The notes below the pieces were generated by a model that did not search any database, was not told the origin of the DNA, and saw only the letters and a list, made by a program, of their open reading frames with translations. From positions 6,491,651 through 6,555,650 of the forward strand of contig CM064552.1 of assembly GCA_032716605.1 (NCBI GenBank): a stretch of 64,000 nucleotides of DNA. Direction: 5' to 3'. Of this stretch, positions 1 through 11,302 are shown one piece after another (within the stretch, counting starts at the first letter, position 1; each line of letters starts with the position of its first letter). Position numbers and translations under genes: made by a program. This DNA comes from Paralithodes platypus (lineage: Eukaryota; Arthropoda; Malacostraca; Decapoda; Lithodidae).

Positions 1-339
1 GATTTCAGTTCATTGAGGTTTTCAGATTTTTGTTCTTGGGTTGCATGATGTGCGGGTTAATGGGTTTGTTTGAGAAGAATAATTAGGGTGTGTTTATGTG
101 TGTGTTTGTTCTGTGTATGTGCATGTGTATTAATTCGTCCTTTGATGAATGCGGGGAAGGATTTTGAAAACTGGGCATCATCACTACGGTGTGCGAGAAT
201 TGAAGGATGACCTACTCCGTTTCCGTGGGCACCAAAGGCATGAGTTGACATCTCTTCTGAGTGTCACCTATTTGCCCTACACATTAAGGGGTAGATGAAC
301 GCCCCCAGCCACATATCAGTACAGACAGGTTCATAACTC

Positions 340-550
340 AAACACACACACACACACATACACACACATACACATATACACACACTCACTCACTCGTTCA
401 CTCACTCACTCACTCGTTCACTCACTCACTCACTCAGTCACACACACACACACACACACACACATTCTCTCTCTCTCCCCCCTCTCTCTCTCTCTCTCCC
501 CCCCCCTCTCTCTCTCTCCCCCCCCCCCTCTCTCTCTCTCCCCCCCCCCC
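340..550. repeat. Compound (CA)n (CTCA)n (TC)n C-run microsatellite
   Basis: Successive CA, CTCA, TC and C homopolymer blocks. Confidence 0.9.
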
Positions 551-657
551 GCTTCACTATCACTTACGCCAACAATAAAAACACCAACATCAACATTACC
601 TTAACAAGCACCAACAACAAACACAACTACTGAACCGGGCTTCAACCTTGAGGCGCC

Positions 658-909
658 TTAACCCCTTCTGTACCGGCGACGTCTTTTGTTGTATTATTCT
701 ATACATAGCTATTATGTATATTATGTATCTATTTATAGCTATATATAGACGATTGTGTGCAGTTTTGGAAGGATATATGGTAGCTCATAGGATTAAGTGA
801 GATTGTCTGTACCCTTGTAATTGGTAGACGTCCTCCCTAAGTTGAATGAAATCGTCTAATATTTGCTAAAATATAATGAAAAGTACATCACCGGTACAGA
901 AGGGGTTAA
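658..909. mobile_element. Foldback MITE, family E copy 1
   Basis: Bounded by TTAA, with inverted ends TTAACCCCTTCTGTACCGGC and CCGGTACAGAAGGGGTTAA, plus internal ATAGACGATTGTGTGCAGTT. About 250 bp and non-coding. It shares its right TTAA with the family A element that follows. Confidence 0.7.
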
Positions 910-1251
910 GGGGGTAGTACTCGCTTTTTATGGACCCCCTTCTCCCTCATGTTTAGCATATTAGTTTTGAGAATTTGGTGCTGTTAGTTTGTCGATTTTA
1001 AGACCTTTCGCCCCATTTCTTCGTCAATGTTCAGACCTTTCGTGCCATTTAAGTGTCGATTTTTTCATGGCGAGCGATAACGAGCCTTTAATTCTAGAAG
1101 GAATCGGCCTTCGGCCGTGACATATTTCTACCGAAAAATGTACAAATTTATCTTGAAAGGGGGTCTAGGGGGTGCTATTTTAAGCTTGATGGAGGTCTAG
1201 CGAGGAAACTAAAAACAAAACAAAAATATAATAATAATATTACCCCCTTAA
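906..1251 (+). mobile_element. TTAA MITE, family A copy 1
   Basis: Family A elements are about 335 bp, start and end with TTAAGGGGaGG-type inverted repeats, and have no coding capacity. They carry a fixed interior: CCCTCATGTTTAG, several AAGACCTTTCGTGCCATTTAGG lines, CTGGCGAGCGATAGCGAGCC, a GGCCTTCGGCC hairpin and TTTCTACCGAAAAATGTACA. This copy is the TTAAGGGGGTAGTAC subtype and ends in TACCCCCTTAA. Confidence 0.75.
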
Positions 1252-1958
1252 AATTAAAGGCAGAGTCACACGAGCGTTTTCTATGGCGACTCTCGATGAG
1301 TAACTTTATTATTTGGTAGGATTTGGGGGCTCCTTTTGTCAGGAGTGGTAACTTTACTGGTGTTGGATTGTTCAAGTTAAATTATATTGTTTAAAACATG
1401 AATTGATAAGCTTCCCGACCAGAGTTGCCGGGAAAAGTGTTTGTGTGCGTCCGTCTTAAAAGCTCACTGACACCAAGTAAGTGACTTAAATGTTCAGACA
1501 CATACTTGCAGGAAATATTATACTGTACCATACTTTTTAAAGGTGAATTCCAGGCCTGTTCAAACTACAATGTCCGTTGGGATCTGCTTGGTTTTAGGGA
1601 TATGATACTGAAGAGCATTCATCAAGATGTGTTCTAACAACATAGAAATATAGCTTATCTAACTTATTTTACGTGGCGAGAACTGCGTGTTTACCATGCC
1701 GTCATAACGTGCAATGGTGGGAACACTCGACATGGGAAATGGGTGAATTGCGGTCTTTTTGATGTGAGAAACTCTTATAAATTGTATGCATGTGTACAGC
1801 TCAACATTTGGCTTCACCACTGTCTGGTCAAGGGACCGCGATATATAAATTGAACAGAAAACGATACTTTCATTAAGAAATAGGCCTTGGATCGACCTCC
1901 CTTAAGTTTAGCAGAGGCTAAACACTCAAACACACTGTCTGTACCATCAGCTGGAGAA

Positions 1959-2673
1959 GAACAGGGTATAGTTATCAGATGTACAGTGATTAGGTTCCCA
2001 AGTGGTGTCTGTGGGCCCCTTGTTGTGCTGTGAGCGTAATGGTGGTGGCTCTCTATTGGACGATAACCCCAGGGATTTGTAGTACTCCGGTGTCAAACTA
2101 TAGTTATTCGCTGTAAGTAGGCGAGACATCATGACTTCTAACCTCTGTAGCTCAAAAACGACTAGAGTAGGCTATTCGAGCTATGATTTCTACCATTTGG
2201 GAAGAGTCTGGCAAGGAGTAGATGTGGAAATTTACAGGTAGGCCACAATTGTTTACCAGGTCAGGTCAGGTGAAGGAACTGAGGGTTAGGCCTAAGCCTT
2301 TACAACGGCACCTCGTAGCTACTTTCTATACTTTTCCTATTTTTTCTGAAGAGTGTAGAGAGGGGTGTTGGAGAGAGAGGAAGCTGTTGTGGGGGCTTTG
2401 TTATGTGTGTTACTAGTCTGTATACGTCGTCGAGGAGTTCCACTAACCGCTGTAAGCGGCTTGGGTAATCCAGCTAATATTTCTACCATTTAGGAAGGGT
2501 TAGCCAGGGAATAGGTGTGGACATTTACGACCCATTTGCTCTAACCCTTTTTGAGTTACAGAGGTTAGGGATGAGGATTTCTGGACTACCTATTTGGAAC
2601 AGGGTATAGTCATCAGGTGTACAGTGATTAGGTTCTCAAATAGTGTATGTGGGCGTCTTGTGCTGTGAGCGTA
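1959..2673. repeat. Family D dispersed repeat, partly duplicated
   Basis: GAACAGGGTATAGTTATCAG ... GTGCTGTGAGCG occurs at 1959 and again at 2597. Between them, two versions of ACCATTTGGGAAGAGTC... GGTGTGGACATTTAC are present. Related copies: 3540-3740, 22890-23495 and 54470-54620 (reverse). Confidence 0.5.
2265..2400. repeat. Family Q repeat, partner of 35127-35262 in inverse
   Basis: CGTAGCTACTTTCTATACTT TTCC and GGAGAGAGAGGAAGCTGTTG match the reverse complement of 35127-35262. It is a 135-bp dispersed repeat. Confidence 0.5.
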
Positions 2674-2866
2674 AAGCCGGTATCACATGAGAGCTTTTTT
2701 AGGCAACATTCGATGATGAAAAGTTTTCTGGCAACATTTCTGGAATAATTTGCACTGGTATCGGAAACTAAACTGATGATAGATGAATTTAGATGACCAA
2801 AATATTGTAAATGTTGACCTCATAAGCTGCCAGACCAGTGTTGAGGATAAATGTTGATAGTTGTAG
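2672..2866. mobile_element. TIR element, family H copy 1
   Basis: Family H has ends AAGCCGGTATCACAcGAG and its complement. This copy has AAAGCCGGTATCACATGAG, GGCAACATTTCTGG and CAGACCAGTGTTGAGGATAA; the right terminus is missing. Confidence 0.55.
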
Positions 2867-4704
2867 ACCAATTGTATGGCTTTGTAATTTATCCCTATAA
2901 TGTACTGGTGGTTTAAACCGTGTAATGTGTTTGATAGTTTTGTTAATTTTGTGTTACTTATTATGCTATCTTAATTTGAACATAGATTTCGGTCTTAGCA
3001 AATGGGAATTGGCTTTTTTTTTTTTTTTGCTTCTCCCATTGGAATAACTCGATTAACATTGGGAAGAGGAGCCAACTATCAAGTTATCAATCCATAAAGA
3101 AGTGGTATAACGATCATACATAAATCTGATTGATTATTACGAGGGCGTCTTGCAAATAGGCCACTTCGCTATACTGTATACACGAACATAGTCATTCCAT
3201 ATTTGGCAAACATTATTACATCACAGATGAAGTAAAGCCTAATGGGTTATGTCAAATGTTAGTTTTACTGTAGCCTACTGTACATTATTATGATGGATAA
3301 CTTCATTATTTAATCCAATCTTGAATTAGGTATAGTTGCGTCTGTTGAATATTTAGTACGGTATTCAGTGCAGGCGAGGGATACTGTGCTATGGGTACCG
3401 TATAGTCGCAGTGGACGTGGGATATATCTTTTTGGGAGACACCATCATTCAACCTAAAAATACAACCTTTTCCCCAGACACCCATAAAAAAAAAAAAAAA
3501 AAAAAAAATTGGAGGACCAAGCACACTTTATGTGTAGGTATACCCTGTTCCAAATAAGTAGGCCAAAACTAGAACATTAACCTCTATAAATCACAAACGA
3601 CTAGAGTAATCGAGCTAATATATTTAACATTTGGGAAGGGTCAGCCAGGGAAATTTACAGCTCATTTGCTCTGGCCCAGTTTGAGTTACAAAAGTTAGGG
3701 TTCACGATTTCTGGTCCACCTACTTGGAACTGAGTATAGCACTACCGCTACAAATACCGCACTTGGAAGGACGTAGTTCACCGCAGCCTTTATTGGTCTA
3801 CTGCAGGTCCAAGGTAAACAAAGTGTATACGGTACCTTTAGATCTTGTGCAGAGGACTTGGCTATTCTTGTGTAGGCCATGGCTACCTCTGTGTATCACC
3901 ACGGTCACTTATTCCGACTTGGCTAAATTGTGTACATAGTGACGAGTCTTTGTGGAATTATATTGTTCTGTTGGAATATACTATATATATATATATATAT
4001 ACACCGGTATATATATACTGTAGCCTATATACATACACGGTATATGCAGTATTGTATGCTTTGCAACCAGGGCATGCAAGTAGGCTGGCCTCCTGTTAAT
4101 ATTAATATGCGACTCTAGTAACGAACTAAATTCCTTTGTATTGTGCTACCTATACAGTATCATCAATTGAAAGTATAGACGGGTTGGTTAGTGTTGTATT
4201 CCAGTATGTCCCGCTATAGAGTAGGTACCGGTAGGTAGGAGTTGTAGCAGTCTAACAGGTTCACTCATTATAAACTAGTATTCTGCTTGTGTTCTTGGCG
4301 CCGTGCTTGGGATGCAGACAGTGGGCTGGCTGGCTCTCGCTCTCTCTCTCTCTCTCTCATGGAATGAAGTAGTCGTCTAATGAAGGAATTTAATGTTGTA
4401 TTGCCAGTGATAACTGTACCAGCGTATGTGGTGTATTATTCCATACAATCATATTTGTAATTAATTAAGTTTTTAAATGAATGTAGTAAATATATCTTAT
4501 TGAAACTATCTTTTAACTCATGTGAGCCAGTTCCTGGTCCTTTATATGCCTTAGTAATATATATTCGGTTCATAGTAGATATTTCCAATCAAATCACTCG
4601 CATGTAGCTCTATAATTATCGTATAACTCAGGGTCCAGAGAATAGCCCCTTAACCCTGGTATAACTATTCTAACTTCATCAGTTTTCGATATATTTTGTT
4701 TGTC

Positions 4705-4832
<128 letters not shown>

Positions 4833-4979
4833 GTAAGTTATTCATTTATTGTCCCTTGCATCTATATTATTCTTAGTAGTACAATACTTTTAGATCACAG
4901 GATAGTACAGCTTTTAACCATAACCCGAACTATTATCCTAGATGATTATGACAAGTGATTTCAAAGTGGTTGTGTGGAG

Positions 4980-6450
4980 CCAGTTTTTGTGGTAGTGTAA
5001 GAGCCAGTTTGGTGGTGTGTGCGGCAGGTGAAGAGTATCAATCATGACATATGGGGGGGGGGGGGGATCTCAGGGTGTCAAACCGTAGGTCGTTGAGATA
5101 TTCGGTATATATGGAGTGCAAGGAGTGCCTAGTGAGGGAGGGGACCTTGCAGTCAACTAGCTACTTCCACTGCTATCCTATCTCTATATATTTGTAGTGT
5201 GGTAGGTAGTCTAGGAGAGTGCAGGTGAGTTATATCAATTATGACAGACAGTGGTGCCCTGGGGGAATTAGGGAGGGTGGAGGGGATACTCCTTTATATG
5301 GAGTACAGGGGGTGGCTGGGTAAGTGAGGGGTTGCAGTCACCTAGCCACTTCACCACTGTCCTATCTCACACTCTTATGTTCTCATTCTATCATATTAGT
5401 GTACAGGTAGTTGATAGCTCTTGTAGTAAAGTGGTCCAGGTGAAGACAATTACTCGTGATAGAGTACTGTTCTTTTGAGAGCTAGGGGGAGGGGTGTATG
5501 TGCCTTATGTGGGGTACTATTGGTTGGTTTGGTGGGTGATGGCCTACAGTAGAGACCCTATAGAATAAAAGGGTCTCTAGCCTACAGTAGTGTGTGGTGG
5601 GGGTGGGTGAGCATGGAGTTAGAATATTCAACTTATTATACCTTCATGTGGGTGATGTCTAACAGTAGTGTGTGCTGGAGAGGGTGGATGGGTGGGTGAT
5701 GTCTAACAGAAGTGTGTGCATGGAGTGTATTACCTTTTACCTACCTTCTACTTGAGTGTGTGCTGGAGAGGGTGGATAGGTGGGAGATGTGTTACAGTAA
5801 TGTGTGCTGGAGTGGATATATGGGTGTGGGTTACTGCTTACGGTAGTGTGGTAGATATTATGGTTGAGTGCGGCAGGTGAGGAGCCGCCCTCATAAAATG
5901 ATTACAGTATAAAGTGCCAAGGGGAGGGGGAGAGGGGTAAGGTGGAAGGGAAATAGCCTACGTGCTCTATATGGAATGCACTGGGTAGCTGGGGTGAGGG
6001 TAGGGGGCTGTGCAGACACCTTCCTATCTCTATGTACGGTTTCTATTCTATGTACAATTTAAAAACATCTATGTGTACGAATATAATAATTAAAGTGTCC
6101 ATAATAATCTACCCATTTGGAGGTATCGTCTATTGGTGGTATTATATGAGAAGGTAAATCACCATCAGTATACCAAGTGACTTTCCATAACTTTTTTCAT
6201 ACCGGGTACCCTTTTTCTACCCTTGATTATTTAGAGTGTAGTGCTGTAGATGGTGTGGTTAAGTGGTAGAAATTAGTACGGTATATATAATTTTCATACC
6301 CTTTTTCTACCCTCGATTTGTGTTTAAAGTGTAGTATGGTAGCTGGTATGTTACAGTGGTACAGATGAATAGCACCATTGACGACAGGGTATAATACCTA
6401 GGGGAAGGAGAGAGAGAGAGGTGTGGGTTTACGTGGGGAGCAGGTCTTTC
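4980..6450. repeat. Degenerate long-unit tandem repeat
   Basis: GCAGGTGAAGAG-like anchors recur at 5026, 5224, 5440, 5874 and 6358. Each is followed by a G-rich stretch, a TATATGGAGTACAGGG-like line and CCACTTCCACTG...CCTATCTC. The period is about 200-230 bp or multiples, heavily diverged. No coding signal. Confidence 0.5.
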
Positions 6451-7249
6451 CCGCCCTCAGACTATTCCGACTAGAAGATCCCGCCCGCTTAGCTAGGTCC
6501 TTCCTGCCCGAATGTTGTGGGCGGGAAGAGCCAAGCAATCAATCTTTCCTTGGGTGATTCCGCCCTCCAAGATTAGACCGTCCCGCCCATTTGTATGGTT
6601 CACACAACCTCAGCTGATCTTGCCTAAATGTGCGATGCAAAAGCCTGTAACCTTGAAATTCGTGATTGCATTATATATTTTGTCTATTATGAGGCAATTT
6701 TATTCAGATTAGGAAGGTTATTCGAGACAGTCTTAAGTATTTCAACTATCACAGATCCTTCCTAAGCTGTATGAGATCGTCTAATGACAGCCGGAATTAA
6801 TAAAAAGGTGACATAAACCTCAAGGGGTAATGTCACGTTTTCATGATCACTCCATTATTCGCTACTCTATTGGCAAAGTAACTGATTTCTATAAACATGG
6901 GAAATATGCTAATCACCATCGGCTGAAAATGGACAATTGGCAAATTAATTGGTTGTGATTTTCCCTATTAATGGGCGTGTTTTAGTCTGATCGTCATATA
7001 TACAGTATATACACAAGGTTAGATACAATCACAAATTTCAAGGCTACAGGCTTTTTCATTGCATATTTAGGCAAGCACAGTTTAAGGTATTATATACGCG
7101 AACCTTACAAACGGGCGGGACGGTCTAATCTTAGAAGGCGGAATCAGCCAATGAAGGATTGGTTTATTGGCTCTTCCCGCCCACAACATTCGGGCGGGAA
7201 GGACCTAGCTAAGCGGGCGGGATCTTCTAGTCGGATTGTCTGAGGGCGG
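6451..7249. mobile_element. Long-inverted-repeat DNA element (~800 bp)
   Basis: The left arm (6451-6669: CCGCCCTCAGACTATTCCG, CCCGCCCGCTTAGCTAGG, TGGGCGGGAAGAGCC) is matched by its reverse complement in the right arm (7028-7249). The arms are about 220 bp and GC-rich, with a short AT-rich spacer holding a family F remnant. There is no transposase, so it is a non-autonomous foldback element. Target duplication is not obvious. Confidence 0.7.
6672..6832. mobile_element. Foldback MITE, family F remnant inside the 6451 element
   Basis: TTTATTCAGATTAGGAAGG, TCCTTCCTAAGCTGTATGAG and CCTCAAGGGGTAAT are family F blocks. They lie in the unpaired spacer of the long-inverted-repeat element. Confidence 0.5.
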
Positions 7250-7503
7250 AATAGTCAGTAAGCCACTTGCAGTCATCTTCGCTACTGTACTTTTGCCCCC
7301 CCCCCCCCCCCCTCCTCCTCCTCTCTCTCTCTCTCTTTTTCATCTCTCTCTCATATATATATTAACCATATCAGTAACAGGGAGTCTACAGTATATTTTG
7401 TTTATTCTTGCTAACAATGGACGATTTTTTTACAGTTTTGGAAGGACCTCTCGTTCAATTAAAGATGTATAATCTATTTTAATTATCCCTTTAGCTTCCG
7501 CTG

Positions 7504-7717
7504 AAGCCGGTGTCACACGAGCGATTTTTCCGTCAATTTCTACGAGCAATTGTAGTGTGGCAGGCTTAAAATTTCAGTTATATCAGAAATCTGCCACCCA
7601 ACATAATCTACCTTCAGTCTAGTTTCCGAACCCAATGTGAAAAAGCCTCAATATATCACGAAAACAAACTTGCTCATCGAAAATTGCCGGAAAAGGCGCT
7701 CATGTGACACTGACTTA
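7504..7717. mobile_element. TIR element, family H copy 2
   Basis: AAGCCGGTGTCACACGAGCG at left and GCGCTCATGTGACACTGACTTAA at right. The interior contains GTCTAGTTTCCGAACCCAATG. About 214 bp, non-coding. Confidence 0.7.
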
Positions 7718-7799
7718 AGGCGCATCAAGGAAAAGGAGAGATGATAAATGATATGTTGGTTGTAGATTAAAGATGTAATGAAGAGGCACATAGAGGATC

Positions 7800-7918
7800 A
7801 CGAGAGAGAGAGAGAGGGGGTATGAGAGTGAGAGAGAGAGAGAGGCAGGGTGTGAGAGTGAGAGAGATCAGTTGTCTGCTTGGAGAAGTGACAGACAAGC
7901 CGACTGTTGATGATGTGA

Positions 7919-8006
<88 letters not shown>

Positions 8007-8007
8007 A
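7800..8007. repeat. (GA)n microsatellite
   Basis: Interrupted AG runs, the longest at 7921-8000. Confidence 0.95.
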
Positions 8008-8167
8008 AGAGGGTACACACAACTCATAACTATCTATAGGAAAATACTATAAACCGAAGAATATACAAGTAAACTATATAGTACTATGGCGAGGGTAAAG
8101 CTAACCTGATAGGCTATTTATAATGTTGAGTTAGATCCGATTATAGATAACAGTGGCTAGATTGTAT

Positions 8168-8185
8168 ACCCCTCCCCCCCCCCCC

Positions 8186-8255
<70 letters not shown>

Positions 8256-8290
8256 CTTCTTCACTTAGTAACTTAGTTGATACTCATGAT

Positions 8291-8386
<96 letters not shown>
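8168..8386. repeat. C-run, (CA)n and (CT)n microsatellites
   Basis: C15, then CA at 8188-8254, short spacer, then CT at 8290-8386. Confidence 0.95.
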
Positions 8387-8388
<2 letters not shown>

Positions 8389-8895
8389 AATTGAACAGTT
8401 ACAATCTTTAAGTTTTTCATAAAATAATGTAATAGATGCACTAACTTCGCAGATGTAAGGCATGGGAATTGAAGTATTGACAAGTTTAATATAGATGTTT
8501 GAATTTTGTCCTATCGTTAAGGTGCTAAGTTTAGGTTACATATTTTGAACTTTGTCATAACAGCCAGTGCCACCTCTCCACATCTACCCACAGAGGCGAC
8601 CAAGTCCCATCATAGGAAGAGCACACACATCTTTCTATTAGAGCACGGCACGTCAGTCTTCTATCACTTTATACTCACTCAATCAGCTTAAAGGGGGTAG
8701 GGCTTGGTCTTTGGACTATTTAGTTGTTTATTATATTATTTTTGAGTTTCCTCGCTGGGAAAAATCGCTCATATGACACTGGTTTTACTACACCACAGCT
8801 CCTCAGCCATTCTAGTATTGTAATCCAACTTGTCGCGTACCGGGCTTAAGATAGACCACTGATATGAAAACTATAACCTTCTCCCCTCTCTCACT

Positions 8896-9000
<105 letters not shown>

Positions 9001-9001
9001 C

Positions 9002-9072
9002 TCCCCGTGGCGTAACTGATAGCGCGTCTGGCTCACAACCAGAAGGTTCCGGGTTCGAGACCCGGGCGGGGA
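9002..9072 (+). tRNA. tRNA-Val(CAC)-like head of a SINE (not a functional gene)
   Basis: Folds as a cloverleaf: acceptor TCCCCGT/GCGGGGA, anticodon arm TCTGG-CTCACAA-CCAGA with anticodon CAC, T arm CCGGG-TTCGAGA-CCCGG. It is preceded directly by (CA)n and followed by about 400 bp of SINE body shared with two other sites. I read it as the pol III head of the SINE rather than a housekeeping tRNA. Confidence 0.6.
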
Positions 9073-9478
9073 AGATACATTTGGGCAAGTCTCCTAACGG
9101 TGTAGCCTCTGTTCACCTAGCAGTATAAATAGGAACCTGGTATAAATGGAGGAAGTTGTGACGTCCCAGCTGGGGTTGGTGATCGGTTACAAGGTGAGAT
9201 GGGTATCGTATTGGTCAACCTAAGCTACTGGTCAACCTAAGCCTTCGGGTGAGACTGGTACCGTAGTGAGAATGGTACCGTACAGATTAACCCTAAGCCT
9301 TCGTTTCCAGATGTCGCCAATTGGCTGAAATACAGACTACACACACATCCACAGCCATTCCAACGATACATAAACACTTAACATGCATTTCACGCAATAC
9401 ATTCCCAGTTAAGGAGGCGCGATAATAATGAGCTTAGCTCGCATTGCGTGGATTCCCCTTGACGAACAAGTAAGTGAA
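9073..9478 (+). mobile_element. Body of tRNA-Val-derived SINE, copy V1
   Basis: Contains TGTTCACCTAGCAGTATAAA TAGG, GTTGTGACGTCCCAGCTGGG, CTAAGCCTTCG and CCCAGTTAAGGAGGCGCGAT. It ends at AACAAGTAAGTGAATA followed by (CA)n. The same modules recur at 24757-25167 and 25289-25678. Confidence 0.7.
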
Positions 9479-9557
9479 TACACACACACACACACTCACT
9501 CTCTCTCTCTCTTTCTATCTATCTATCTATCTCACTCTATCTCTATCTCTATATCTA

Positions 9558-9649
<92 letters not shown>

Positions 9650-9650
9650 C
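9478..9650. repeat. (CA)n (TCTA)n (TC)n microsatellite
   Basis: Begins at the 3' end of SINE V1 and grades from CA to TCTA to TC. Confidence 0.95.
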
Positions 9651-9746
9651 CTGTATGTTTTGTTATATTTGCTACGACTACTTGCCCTCGCCTGTTTATT
9701 GTTTGTTTACCTTGTTTTACACCCTCTGTTTATCATAGTTCATCCC

Positions 9747-9972
9747 TTAATCCCTTCTGTACCGGCGACGTCTTTTTAATTCTATTCTAGTGATATTTGC
9801 ATTATTATGTACAGTTTAAGAAGGATCTGTGGTAGTACAAATGGTTACCGGTATTGAGGTTTACCTAGTTCGAAGCCTGTTACTTGCTTGAGGCCCTTTT
9901 TAAACTGAATATAATCATTTAAATATAGCTAGAATATAATTAAAAAGACATCGCCGTTACAGAAGAGGTTAA
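9747..9972. mobile_element. Foldback MITE, family E copy 2
   Basis: TTAATCCCTTCTGTACCGGC to CGCCGTTACAGAAGAGGTTAA. Its right TTAA is also the left end of the following family F element. Confidence 0.7.
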
Positions 9973-10608
9973 CCCATAGTGGTGATGGGCTGGTCTATCA
10001 GAGTGAGAACTGAGCGATCTCTGCCATACCCATAGCTTACTCTGACTGTTCCTTTTACTTATATATTTTCTAGATCTCAAGTGACGGCGTCTCTTCCGTG
10101 GATTGACCTCCCAATCTACCAAGATTGGAAGCCAAAGCGTCACATTTTTCCTTTGCCTCTCAACTTTCTCTTCATAATTGCTGAGGGGCACAGGGCCTGG
10201 GTGGGGCTTTGGTTTCGCGGGCGTTTCCTCACCCTCCTCAGCTCCCCGCAATGGAGTGGCTTTGGTTACCCAGGCTTTATTGTGGTCGGCAGGGAGGGTT
10301 CTGTGGGGGCGCTCGGTTGTGGCCTTGGCCTTGCTCGGGGCCTTGGGGCTGTTCGGCCAGGCAGCTTGGGGAACGGCAACAACAACAACAACCCATAGAA
10401 GATACGATGGCGCATATCTTTCCTGTGTTCTGGCTATTATTAGAAGATTTTGTTCAGATTAGGAAGGTTAGCCTATATGGAAATGAGAGGGTTAATTGAG
10501 ATAGTCTGTTCCCTTTTAAACTCCACAGATCCTTCCTAAATTGTATAAAATCGTCTAATGATAGCCAGAGTAAACTGCCAAAATGCGTCATAACCTTCTA
10601 AGGGTTAA
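9969..10608. mobile_element. Foldback MITE, family F copy 1, split by SINE C
   Basis: TTAACCCATAG, interrupted by a C-family insertion (9980-10389), resumes CCCATAGAAGATACGATGGC and runs through TTCAGATTAGGAAGG to CTTCTAAGGGTTAA. Both boundary TTAAs are shared with neighbouring elements. Confidence 0.7.
9980..10389 (+). mobile_element. SINE-like element C copy 1 with (AAC)n tail
   Basis: A 410-bp non-coding element ending GGCTGTTCGGCCAGGCAGC TTGGGGAAC and an AAC-repeat tail. It is flanked by AACCCATAG on both sides (9971-9979, 10390-10398). The tail plus a 7-9 bp target duplication mark a retro-insertion into a family F element. Confidence 0.75.
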
Positions 10609-11302
10609 GGGGAGGTATGTCGCTTTTCTGGACCCCCCCCCCCCCTCCCCTTCTCCCGCATGTTTAGCCCCATTAGTTTTGAGATTTCAAGACGCTGACC
10701 CCATTAGTTTGCTGATTTTATGACCTTTCGCCCCATTTATTTGTCAATATTAAGACCTTTCGTGCCATTTAGGTGTCGATGTTTGTCCTGGCGAGCGATA
10801 GCGAGCCTGTAATTTTGGAGGTCTCTATCGACAAATGTACAATTTAATCTCGAAGTGGGAACTTGGGGATGTTTGTTTAAGGGGAGGTTTCCACTTGAGG
10901 GATTTTTTTCTTGACCCCTTTCTCCCTCATGTCTAGCCCCATTGCTTTTGAGATTTTAAGAAGTTTGCCCCATTATTTTGACGATTTTAAGAACTTTCAA
11001 CCCATTTCTGTCAATTTTAAGACCTTTCGTGCCATTTAGGTGTCGATTTTATCCTGGCGAGCGATAGCGAGCCTGTAATTTAAGAGAAACCTGCTTTCAG
11101 CCGGGACATTTTTCTACCGAAAAATGTACATATTTATCTTGAAAGGGGCTCAAGGGGGTGTAATCTTAAGCTTGAAGGATATCTAGGGACCAAACTAAAA
11201 ACCTCCCCTTAAGCTTGATGGAGGCCTAGGAAGGAAGCCATAATGATAATAAATGAATATATAAATGACCAAATAAATAACACCTACCGGTACCCCTCTT
11301 AA
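10605..11302 (+). mobile_element. TTAA MITE, family A copy 2, split by copy 3
   Basis: Left half 10605-10880 stops in ...GGGATGTTTGTTTAA and right half resumes at 11209 with TTAAGCTTGATGGAGGCC. In other copies these two pieces are contiguous. The interruption is a complete second family A element. It ends CCCCTCTTAA at 11302. The left TTAA is shared with the preceding family F element. Confidence 0.8.
10877..11212 (+). mobile_element. TTAA MITE, family A copy 3, nested in copy 2
   Basis: A complete 336-bp element, TTAAGGGGAGGTTTCCACTTG to AAAAACCTCCCCTTAA, sits at an internal TTAA of copy 2 with TTAA on both sides. This demonstrates insertion with TTAA duplication. Confidence 0.85.

Noticed and set aside
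7767..8483. Ser/Leu-, Thr/His- and Arg/Glu-repeat open frames
   Set aside because: They are translations of (TC)n, (CA)n and (GA)n microsatellites with no start, splice or domain support. The same holds for frames at 4710, 9428, 22211, 27383, 28571, 31364, 33709, 35803 and 48415.
9002..9072. Functional tRNA-Val gene
   Set aside because: The fold is good, but it is fused to a SINE body repeated elsewhere and framed by (CA)n, so it is better read as a SINE head.
9940..10499. Overlapping 94-105 codon frames in a GC-rich block (also at 32854-33170 and 40308-40818)
   Set aside because: Frames lie within SINE C copies in both orientations and are not conserved as protein.
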